Below are positions 1 to 5,062 of a stretch of 5,062 nucleotides of DNA, piece by piece. Within the stretch, counting starts at the first letter, position 1. The number at the start of each line of letters is the position of its first letter. The stretch comes from Nitrososphaerota archaeon (GTDB lineage Archaea; Thermoproteota; Nitrososphaeria; Nitrososphaerales; UBA57). The notes below the pieces were generated by a model. It was not told the origin of the DNA, made no database searches, and was given only the letters and a program-made list of their open reading frames with translations. The translations under genes and the position numbers were made by a program. The stretch spans positions 1-5,062 of the forward strand of contig JACPBJ010000022.1 in the NCBI GenBank assembly GCA_016180375.1, given 5' to 3'.

Positions 1-1
1 C

Positions 2-2599
2 TTTTCAATAATCCTTGCATTCTCTATTCTAGCCTCTTCCATCCTACCTCTTTCTTCTGCGCAAGTTTCTTGCAACATTCCGAACACGCAAAGCAATGAC
101 TACTATCTAAGAGGCGTTGAAGCTGCAGAATGGATATCCTCGTTTGCTGTTACTCCTCCAGAAGCAGGATGGGGCATACCATACCATAATTCATCCGCTT
201 GGGGTCTTGATCCGTTCTGGTACGATAATGGCACAATAATGGGAGGCTCCTCAGGGATTCCTGCTGGGGAGAAGCAGAACAGAGCATTTCTCATTGGAGG
301 ACATGATTCAGGACTGGCCGCACAGGCACTGCTTCGCTCTTACCTTTTCACAAAAGATCCTTCGTATCTTTCAAGGTTCAATGTCTACCTAGACTTTTTC
401 AAGAGGGCACAGCTGCCGAGCCCTCACGTTGCAGTAAAAGCAGTTTCAAATGTTACTCTAGGAAACTCTACCGTTCTTATCGACAATAGCGGCTTCTTTG
501 CAGAGCAGAGCAATGTTCTAGCGGGGAAGGACGGCATTTACGGCACCAAGGACGATGAAGTTGTTCTGGTATCTGCATTCCCTTCGCCGGAGCATGGGAA
601 CCCCATAGCTCGAGCGCTGGTCTTGTACTACGACATTTCAGGAGACAAAACCGTTCTCCCATTGATCACAAAATATGTGCAATGGTTGCTTAGGATTCAG
701 GTTAAGAGTGGTCAGTATGCCGGAGCATTTCCAGTAACACCTCAGTCATACATCCAGAGGGGCTGGCTCCCAAGAATGTACGAAACTACGGAATCCGCAA
801 CGGTACTTCTTGAAGCGTACAGAATAACCAAGAATTCGACATACCTGCGAGCAGCAGAAAATGCAACAAGGCTGATGTTAAGATTCCAATATTCTTCAAG
901 CAATACAAATGATACGAAGATTGATGGTTCATTGCCATACATCTGGCTAGGGAGAAGATACAACTCTGACCCGCTGACGAACTTTGCTGGTTTTGCACTA
1001 TCTGCTTGGATGCTAACGAGCCAGTACACAGGAAATGCTACGTATCTTTACGGGTACGGCGGCACAAAGGACAAACCAACTACTGGTGCGGCGAAATATG
1101 CGGATTGGCTGCTTTCATGGCAGACAACTCCTTCATCGCTTCCATGGGGGGACCATGCTTACAGCAATGACACAAATGCGATAGGTGGATACTTCTATGC
1201 ATATAATGCAACTGGTCATAGGAGGGATGGCTTTGACAAAGCTCAGGTAGTATGGAGTGCAGCCTTTGTTATTGGCCCTCTGCTACAACTCAGCGAAATT
1301 ACAGGGGAAAGTAAGTACGCGGATTCGGCTAAACTTGCTGCAGAATGGCTTACAAGAATGAGGTACGACGATCTCGATGCTAAGCAGGTTCAAGGTCTGA
1401 CCATATTCAAAGCCTACAGGGGAAGCTGGTGGGGAAGATATCCTCAAGCGTACATGCCAGACTCGAGCGAAATTCAGCCCCTCAAGGACTTCGTGCAAAA
1501 AGGATTCGAAAGACCAGAAAACATCACAAAATCAAATGCGAGCAAGACTTGGTTCGAACGAACCTTTGGCATCGACTTCAACCTCGAGCTCTTTAGGATG
1601 GCGAGTCGCGGGGTCAAGTACATGAAGATGATGTGGTCGTGGTGGCCCGATCTTGGTTTCGAGCCCAGATATGGAGGAGACGTCGCCAGAGGGTACTTCG
1701 ACATGGCTAATTATCGCAAAGCAAAAGAGATGTCAAACATTGCTATTGAAGAGCAAAATCTAGTCAAAACAGCTTTGAGTCAAACCTCAAGGTTCAGCAA
1801 CGAATTCAAAGATGCCATCCCCCTTCTGAAAGATGCCGACATCTTCTACAAGCAGGGTAACGAAGACTTCCTGAATGGGCGGTGGGAACTTTCTATAGAA
1901 AGAATGATCGCAGCAAGAAACATTACTGCAATTGGATTCAAAGCCATGAAGGACGTTGCCAAAAGCTCCTTAGATCAGACCTCAACGGAAGCCGGTCTGC
2001 TCAGCGATTACAGATGGTTCAGCACACAAGCAAGAGGTTCATTTGCAAATGCTCTCACAAATCTTGAGGATGCAAGAAAGGCTCTCAATCAAGGCAATGT
2101 TGCTAATGCTCTAGAAATGTCTCTTTCGGCTGCTAAGCTCATTGCAAATTCATTACAAATCGATACTCAGGAAAGACTAGACCTTCTGCAGAGGACTAGG
2201 AGCGAACTCTCAGACGCTCAATCACAACTGAGCACTACGCGAAACCAATTACAGCAGACAAACTCAAATCTTCAAAGCACAAGGGATGCACTCTCGAGCA
2301 CAAACAAAGATCTTGACGTTACGAAAAATACACTAGAAAGCACTCGCAAAGAATTGGAAACCACAAAATCATCACTCGACCAGACAAAGAACGATCTGAG
2401 GGTAGCGCAGGAAAGAATAGGGTCGCTAACACAGAATCTGAACACGACCAGAACAATACTCGAAATAAGCGACAGGGAAATCAGCAGCTTGGCTCAGCTA
2501 TTACAGATAACGCAGATAGGAGCCTTAGGAGCGTTCGTAATTCTGTTGGCCGTCGTCGTATCTATTAGGAGAAGAACCAAGTCTACCGAAGGCGGTTAA
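2..2599 (+). CDS. Exported, membrane-anchored surface protein with glycosidase-like helical toroid head and coiled-coil stalk (5' partial)
   Basis: The frame is open from base 2 to the TAA at 2597-2599, giving 865 visible residues; the initiator lies upstream. An internal ATG at 239 exists, but starting there would discard an evident signal peptide: visible residues 1-20 are hydrophobic and end in SSA-Q, a likely signal peptidase site. Residues ~40-480 contain repeated paired helices rich in Trp, Tyr and Gly, with stretches such as YETTES (260-265) and WGDH (382-385). This resembles the (alpha/alpha)6 toroid of six-hairpin glycosidases, polysaccharide lyases and C5-epimerases, but I cannot name a family or the catalytic residues. 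Residues ~480-580 are Trp-rich (SWWGRYPQAY, MMWSWWPDLGF). Residues ~580-730 are all-helical with TPR-like character. Residues 736-820 form a strict heptad coiled coil, 839-855 a transmembrane helix, followed by RRR and a short tail. Fourteen N-glycosylation sequons agree with an extracellular location. Inferred role: carbohydrate processing or binding at the cell surface. The architecture is well supported; the enzymatic activity is a guess. Confidence 0.85.
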   Translation, partial: FSIILAFSILASSILPLSSAQVSCNIPNTQSNDYYLRGVEAAEWISSFAVTPPEAGWGIPYHNSSAWGLDPFWYDNGTIMGGSSGIPAGEKQNRAFLIGGHDSGLAAQALLRSYLFTKDPSYLSRFNVYLDFFKRAQLPSPHVAVKAVSNVTLGNSTVLIDNSGFFAEQSNVLAGKDGIYGTKDDEVVLVSAFPSPEHGNPIARALVLYYDISGDKTVLPLITKYVQWLLRIQVKSGQYAGAFPVTPQSYIQRGWLPRMYETTESATVLLEAYRITKNSTYLRAAENATRLMLRFQYSSSNTNDTKIDGSLPYIWLGRRYNSDPLTNFAGFALSAWMLTSQYTGNATYLYGYGGTKDKPTTGAAKYADWLLSWQTTPSSLPWGDHAYSNDTNAIGGYFYAYNATGHRRDGFDKAQVVWSAAFVIGPLLQLSEITGESKYADSAKLAAEWLTRMRYDDLDAKQVQGLTIFKAYRGSWWGRYPQAYMPDSSEIQPLKDFVQKGFERPENITKSNASKTWFERTFGIDFNLELFRMASRGVKYMKMMWSWWPDLGFEPRYGGDVARGYFDMANYRKAKEMSNIAIEEQNLVKTALSQTSRFSNEFKDAIPLLKDADIFYKQGNEDFLNGRWELSIERMIAARNITAIGFKAMKDVAKSSLDQTSTEAGLLSDYRWFSTQARGSFANALTNLEDARKALNQGNVANALEMSLSAAKLIANSLQIDTQERLDLLQRTRSELSDAQSQLSTTRNQLQQTNSNLQSTRDALSSTNKDLDVTKNTLESTRKELETTKSSLDQTKNDLRVAQERIGSLTQNLNTTRTILEISDREISSLAQLLQITQIGALGAFVILLAVVVSIRRRTKSTEGG
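2207..2461 (+). repeat. Heptad-repeat coiled-coil stalk coding segment (12 exact heptads)
   Basis: From codon 2207 to codon 2459 a Leu codon recurs every 21 bases (2207, 2228, 2249, 2270, 2291, 2312, 2333, 2354, 2375, 2396, 2438, 2459), with Ile at 2417. This gives 13 positions exactly seven residues apart, with no stutter. The third residue after each Leu/Ile is Thr in 9 of 12 heptads, and Ala, Ala or Leu in the others. Other positions are Ser, Asn, Gln, Asp, Glu, Lys or Arg. The segment should form a rod of about 85 residues between the helical domain and the membrane helix, probably multimeric. The nucleotide sequence varies from unit to unit, so this is a protein-level repeat and not a recent tandem duplication. 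Confidence 0.88.
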
Positions 2600-3386
2600 C
2601 AACCTCTAGGCCATCATCGAAGCTTCTTGGTGATGTTACCAGAATCCTAGTCGAATATCTGAGCACATCTGAAACGAACCTTGCAGGTTCCCTAGCATAT
2701 CTGGAGACATCAAAGCCAAACATCTGAGCTGAGGGCGCGTTTGCTGCAGAAGGTACAGGCACTGTTCCTATGAGCTCAGAAACTCTTCCTCCAACATGTT
2801 TGGAAATCTCCTTCATATCCTCTGGGTTTCTAATTATCTGAGTTACCAGCCCATCAGGATCAGACGCTATCTCTCTGTCGATGTTCTGCTTGTTCAGCGT
2901 AGCTCCAGTTGTAAGATAGAACTTTATGTGATTACTTCTGAAGCCTATTTCTCTTAACTTCTTTACAACTTTCGAAGGAATTTCTGGATTGAGTGAGCCT
3001 CCAAACCGAGGATCGTCTCCTCTGACGAAGAGCATGCCTTTGATACCGGAGATCATTGCTTCGAAGACCTTCCGTACAATAGCATTTGCTGAATGATCGC
3101 AGGTTCTCAGCGAACACATAACCTCCGGCTTTCTCTTTTCATCTTTTACTAGGCTGCTTACAAGATGGTCTGCTACGTAAATCGCAGGGACTCTTGGGAA
3201 GCCCAGAACTGAATCAGTTATCAGAATTTCATCAACATTCTTTTCTAATTGATCTACCCTTTTGCGTAAATGCTCAAGCTTCTTCTCAATATCCTCTTTG
3301 CGTAGTAGTCCGTCTCCAAGCAAATGCGGAGGATCAAGCTCGTAGACTATCTTCTTGCTCAAATGAGCAGGAAGGACTGCTGGCAT
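2583..3386 (-). CDS. metF: Methylenetetrahydrofolate reductase family protein (MetF-like)
   Basis: This 267-residue protein is predicted to be a cytosolic FAD-dependent (beta/alpha)8 barrel enzyme reducing 5,10-methylene-tetrahydrofolate (or another C1-carrying pterin) to the methyl form, which feeds methionine synthesis. Family landmarks are in order: YELDPP at 15-20, matching the E. coli FEFFPP strand with its catalytic Glu (here E16); GIKGMLFVRGD at 114-124, matching the LRGD strand with the substrate-binding Asp (here D124); and GLVTQ at 179-183, matching the substrate-binding Gln (here Q183). The length is slightly below the usual 290 or so, and there is no eukaryotic-type C-terminal regulatory domain. 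Residues 29-50 are a charged helix, longer than I expect at this point. The His-Leu-Thr-Cys region after strand 3 is altered (SLRTCD, 92-97). The ATG at 3384-3386 is supported because the first barrel strand begins about 10 residues later. The gene is divergent from the next one and its 3' end overlaps the surface-protein gene by 17 bp. Family assignment is firm; the exact pterin and electron donor are not determined. Confidence 0.87.
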   Translation of the reverse strand: MPAVLPAHLSKKIVYELDPPHLLGDGLLRKEDIEKKLEHLRKRVDQLEKNVDEILITDSVLGFPRVPAIYVADHLVSSLVKDEKRKPEVMCSLRTCDHSANAIVRKVFEAMISGIKGMLFVRGDDPRFGGSLNPEIPSKVVKKLREIGFRSNHIKFYLTTGATLNKQNIDREIASDPDGLVTQIIRNPEDMKEISKHVGGRVSELIGTVPVPSAANAPSAQMFGFDVSRYAREPARFVSDVLRYSTRILVTSPRSFDDGLEVVNRLR

Positions 3387-3448
3387 ACTATTTATTATTA
3401 GTCAGACAAACGGACAAATATACCTACAATGGGAGACCTAGTGGGCAG
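3387..3448. promoter_or_regulatory. Divergent promoter region between metF-like and ornithine cyclodeaminase-like genes
   Basis: The 62-bp gap has one AT-rich element near its middle, AAATATA at 3416-3422 (TATATTT on the minus strand). Its centre is about 33 bases from the minus-strand ATG and about 30 bases from the plus-strand TTG. With the usual archaeal TATA-to-start distance of roughly 25-27 bases, either direction would give a transcript with almost no leader. No clear Shine-Dalgarno sequence precedes either start, which agrees with leaderless initiation. A second AT-rich stretch, TTTATTATTA at 3391-3400, could be an alternative TATA box for the plus-strand gene; it would give a leader of about 28 bases. 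The usage of each box is inferred from spacing only. Confidence 0.5.
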
Positions 3449-4438
3449 TTGGAAACGCTAATACTTAACAGGTCAGACGTAAAATCGCTTGTAACTCTCG
3501 ATGAGATAATCACAGCGGTAAAGGATGCTTTCGTGCAAAAGAGCATGGGCAAGGTTCAGATGCCTGCCAAGAACTACCTTTTCTTCAAAAACTATCAAGG
3601 AGACTTGCGTAGCATGCCCTGCTACCTAGAAGGCTCGGATGTTGCCGCTGTGAAAGTCGTGAATTCTCATGCTGAAAACAGAGCTAAAGGGTTACCGTCT
3701 GTGATGGGTGTTCTGGTGATGATCTCTCCAGAAACTGGCGTTCCCCTTTGTATAATGGACGCAACTTTGCTAACTGCGGTAAGAACGGGTGCCGCGAGCA
3801 CTATTGCAACTGATATTTTGGCCAAAAAAGACGCCCATGTCTATGCGCTAATTGGCACTGGAGCACAGGCTCAAGCTCAATTAGAGGCAATTGTGAAAGT
3901 CAGGGACATAAGGTATACCAAGCTTTTCGACAGGGTCATAAGCAGAGCGAGTGATTTCGCTATGCAGATGAGCCAGATATACGGAGCTATGGAGATAGAA
4001 GTTGCAAGCACGGTCGGTGAGGCTGTAAAGGGCACCGATATTGTAACTACGATAACCCCATCTAAAGCTCCAATCGTGATGGATGCTTGGGTGGATGAAG
4101 GAGTTCATATCAATGCCGTTGGGGCGGATGCTCCGGGTAAGCAGGAATTAGACCCTAGAATTCTAAGGAGAGCAAAGGTGATAGTGGATGACACGGAACA
4201 AGCAATCCACGCAGGTGATGTCAACGTCGCTATAGCTAACGGTATTTTCACTAAGGATGAGATATACGCCGAGCTCGGCGACATCATAGCTGGGAAGAAG
4301 CAAGGTAGAACTTCGGACAAAGAAATCACGGTTTTTGACTCGACCGGACTTGCCATACAGGATGCCGCCGTGGGAGCGACGATTTACAACAAGGCCCTCA
4401 CAAGAAAAGTCGGTTTGAAATTCGACCTTCTAGAATGA
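3449..4438 (+). CDS. Ornithine cyclodeaminase / archaeal alanine dehydrogenase (mu-crystallin) family protein
   Basis: This is an NAD(P)-dependent enzyme of 329 residues, the normal length for the family. Members deaminate L-ornithine to proline, interconvert alanine and pyruvate, or reduce cyclic ketimines. Visible landmarks, numbered from the TTG start: RSMPCYL (54-60); VKVVN with the likely catalytic Lys K69; TAVRTGAAS with the substrate-carboxylate Arg R112; the Rossmann dinucleotide loop GTGAQA (136-141); and GADAPGKQEL with D227. These match Lys69, Arg112 and Asp228 of the Pseudomonas putida ornithine cyclodeaminase. The frame stays open upstream to 3194, but that stretch lies antisense to metF and shows no family similarity. 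TTG at 3449 is the only start codon between the metF start and the conserved N-terminal strand, and it gives METLILNRSDV, a typical family N terminus. No GGAGG precedes it, so initiation is probably leaderless or nearly so. Whether ornithine, alanine or another amino acid is the substrate cannot be read from the sequence. The family is certain; the start is likely. Confidence 0.88.
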   Translation: METLILNRSDVKSLVTLDEIITAVKDAFVQKSMGKVQMPAKNYLFFKNYQGDLRSMPCYLEGSDVAAVKVVNSHAENRAKGLPSVMGVLVMISPETGVPLCIMDATLLTAVRTGAASTIATDILAKKDAHVYALIGTGAQAQAQLEAIVKVRDIRYTKLFDRVISRASDFAMQMSQIYGAMEIEVASTVGEAVKGTDIVTTITPSKAPIVMDAWVDEGVHINAVGADAPGKQELDPRILRRAKVIVDDTEQAIHAGDVNVAIANGIFTKDEIYAELGDIIAGKKQGRTSDKEITVFDSTGLAIQDAAVGATIYNKALTRKVGLKFDLLE

Positions 4439-4453
4439 TGAGAAGGCCCAAGT

Positions 4454-4467
4454 ATAACGTGCGTTAT
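4454..4467. promoter_or_regulatory. Inverted repeat upstream of the HTH regulator (ATAACG-TG-CGTTAT)
   Basis: This is a 14-bp site with perfect 6-bp arms separated by TG, between the stop of the cyclodeaminase-like gene (4438) and the regulator start (4510). Its position just upstream of the likely TATA region suggests an operator. The sequence differs from the second dyad at 4481-4494, so the two may bind different proteins. Function is inferred from symmetry and position only. Confidence 0.4.
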
Positions 4468-4468
4468 G

Positions 4469-4477
4469 CTTAAGTAT
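4469..4477 (+). promoter_or_regulatory. Possible TATA box of the HTH regulator gene
   Basis: CTTAAGTAT has a centre about 37 bases before the ATG at 4510, which would place transcription start near 4500 with a leader of about 10 bases. It lies between the two dyads. The alternative is the AT core of the second dyad (AAATATTT, 4484-4491), whose centre is only about 22 bases before the ATG. No Shine-Dalgarno sequence is present before the ATG, so a very short leader is expected in either case. Confidence 0.35.
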
Positions 4478-4480
4478 CGC

Positions 4481-4494
4481 TTGAAATATTTCAA
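4481..4494. promoter_or_regulatory. Perfect 14-bp palindrome, candidate operator (TTGAAATATTTCAA)
   Basis: The site is identical to its reverse complement over all 14 bases and ends 15 bases before the regulator's ATG. It sits in or immediately downstream of the TATA region, where a bound dimer would block TBP/TFB or RNA polymerase. A partial copy of its left half (TTGAAT) follows at 4498-4503. The simplest reading is an autoregulatory operator for the HTH protein encoded next, since Xre-type regulators commonly bind palindromes as dimers. That link is inference. Confidence 0.55.
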
Positions 4495-4509
4495 ACTTGA
4501 ATAGACTGT

Positions 4510-4923
4510 ATGTTACTTCCTGCTGAAATTGAAACAAGAACCTCGGTACCAGCAATTAGAGCGCTGATAGCGAGGAAGCTGTTAAAGGAGCACCGCATGA
4601 GTCAGCAAGGCGTAGCTCAACTTCTCGGAGTCACGCAAGCAGCCGTAAGCAACTATCTCAGAGGCAGAAGAGGGAGCATCTTCAACGAGTCTGACCTTAT
4701 GAAGATAGAGGATGTTGTAAATGAGATTTGCTCGATGATGGTAGATAATGACAGCCCATCAAACATTATTGCAAAATTCAATGATGCGTGTCGAATCATA
4801 AGGCAGAACAGGATGTTGTGTGACGTTCACAAGCAACTAGATCCATCAATAGATGTTGCAGGCTGCCATGTCTGCGATGGAACTGAAGAGTCGGAATGGA
4901 AACCGATCTCACTCAAACAGTAG
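4510..4923 (+). CDS. Xre/Cro-like helix-turn-helix transcriptional regulator with C-terminal Cys/His cluster
   Basis: This is a 137-residue DNA-binding protein. The N terminus MLLPAEIETR..VPAIRALIARKLL is characteristic of an archaeal regulator group (COG2522 type) and fixes the ATG. The helix-turn-helix lies at about 31-52: SQQGVAQLLG is the first helix and VTQAAVSNYLRG the recognition helix, with RGRRG following as a basic wing. Residues ~60-100 are helical and may dimerise. The C-terminal part has C104-x2-H107 and C119-x2-C122, with further Cys at 74 and 94; four such ligands could hold zinc or an iron-sulfur cluster, or serve as redox thiols. The same HTH type is fused to a ThiN effector domain in archaeal ThiR, but no ThiN is present here. 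A perfect palindrome lies directly upstream, suggesting autoregulation. The next gene begins 50 bp downstream on the same strand and could be co-transcribed. DNA-binding function is confident; ligand and targets are unknown. Confidence 0.88.
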   Translation: MLLPAEIETRTSVPAIRALIARKLLKEHRMSQQGVAQLLGVTQAAVSNYLRGRRGSIFNESDLMKIEDVVNEICSMMVDNDSPSNIIAKFNDACRIIRQNRMLCDVHKQLDPSIDVAGCHVCDGTEESEWKPISLKQ

Positions 4924-4943
4924 AAATCTAATTCGGCATATTC

Positions 4944-4951
4944 TTTAATAA
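4944..4951 (+). promoter_or_regulatory. TATA-like element before the secreted-protein gene
   Basis: TTTAATAA has a centre about 26 bases before the ATG at 4974, which would start transcription at or very near the ATG. That conflicts with the strong Shine-Dalgarno at 4961-4966, which needs to lie inside the transcript. The element may therefore be fortuitous or a second, leaderless start, with the main transcript reading through from the regulator gene. Confidence 0.3.
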
Positions 4952-4960
4952 AAGCTGAAG

Positions 4961-4966
4961 GGAGGT
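4961..4966 (+). promoter_or_regulatory. Shine-Dalgarno sequence (GGAGGT) of the downstream gene
   Basis: GGAGGT matches the archaeal 16S rRNA 3' end and ends 7 bases before the ATG at 4974, a good spacing. It is the only strong ribosome binding site seen before a gene start in this window. It confirms the start choice and implies the transcript begins upstream of about 4960. Confidence 0.75.
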
Positions 4967-4973
4967 TCCAATT

Positions 4974-5062
4974 ATGCGTATACAAACGCCAACAATGACA
5001 ATTGCGCTAATCGCTGTGCTTGCTTTCACACCCTTAGTTTCTGCCGTCAACTTACCGCAAAT
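4974..5062 (+). CDS. N-terminus of a secreted or surface protein (3' partial)
   Basis: The frame runs from the ATG at 4974 to the window edge, with 29 complete codons visible. It reads as a signal peptide: MRIQTPTM (one Arg), then a hydrophobic core TIALIAVLAFTPLV, then SA before VNLPQ, so cleavage after VSA (residue 24) is likely. No lipobox Cys is visible. The start is supported by a GGAGGT at the right distance. Too little mature sequence is present to assign a family. It lies 50 bp after the HTH regulator on the same strand, so it may be that regulator's operon partner or target. Confidence 0.72.
   Translation, partial: MRIQTPTMTIALIAVLAFTPLVSAVNLPQ

Noticed and set aside
1882..2067. Plus-strand 61-codon frame inside the surface-protein gene
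   Set aside because: It is an alternative-frame shadow of the helical domain and has no start signal or family features.
239..2599. ATG at 239 as the real start of the surface protein
   Set aside because: The same frame is open to the left edge, and visible residues 1-20 form a clear signal peptide, so the true start is upstream of the window.
2932..3117. Second minus-strand reading frame of 61 codons within the metF-like gene
   Set aside because: It is an out-of-frame shadow with no recognisable features; the metF frame carries all the conserved motifs.
3194..3448. N-terminal extension of the cyclodeaminase-like protein from the ATG at 3194
   Set aside because: This stretch is antisense to the metF-like gene, has no family similarity and would make the protein about 85 residues too long; TTG at 3449 gives the expected N terminus.
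3429..3461. Short reading frame of 10 codons (MGDLVGSWKR) overlapping the TTG start
   Set aside because: It could be a small upstream frame or hint at a frameshifted true start, but the family N terminus matches the TTG frame without any shift, and no ribosome site precedes the ATG.
4439..4509. Transcription terminator after the cyclodeaminase-like gene
   Set aside because: No T-run is present, and the dyads found here have no following T tract; they fit operators better than terminators.

Overview
The window looks archaeal. Promoters are TATA-like, and three of the genes start at or within a few bases of where transcription should begin, without a Shine-Dalgarno sequence, while a fourth has a strong GGAGGT. 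The regulator is of the archaeal Xre-like type that begins 'LLPAE'. The first protein has a signal peptide, many Asn-X-Ser/Thr sequons and a C-terminal membrane anchor, as archaeal cell-surface proteins do. Moderate GC, frequent AGG/AGA arginine codons and the gene types would fit the Thermoproteota (TACK), perhaps Nitrososphaeria, but the sequence alone does not settle the lineage.

Layout: (i) 2-2599 (+) is the 3' part of a large exported, membrane-anchored protein. It has a helical-toroid glycosidase-like head, an all-helical middle, a very regular heptad coiled-coil stalk and one C-terminal transmembrane helix. Its start lies left of the window. (ii) 2583-3386 (-) is a methylenetetrahydrofolate reductase family protein, convergent with (i) and overlapping its end by 17 bp. 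(iii) 3387-3448 is a compact divergent promoter region. (iv) 3449-4438 (+) is an ornithine cyclodeaminase / archaeal alanine dehydrogenase (mu-crystallin family) protein, most probably starting at TTG. (v) 4439-4509 is an intergenic region with two different 14-bp dyad-symmetric sites. (vi) 4510-4923 (+) is a small helix-turn-helix regulator with a C-terminal Cys/His cluster. (vii) 4974 to the right edge (+) is the start of a secreted or surface protein.

Functionally these are mostly independent units: a surface carbohydrate-active or carbohydrate-binding protein, a one-carbon enzyme, an amino-acid enzyme, and a probably autoregulated metal- or redox-responsive regulator that may be co-transcribed with the secreted protein after it. 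No mobile element, CRISPR array, tRNA or rRNA was seen. I found no clear new multi-gene system. The items most worth a second look are the Leu/Thr-cored stalk of the surface protein, and the regulator with its paired operator-like dyads and Cys/His cluster.
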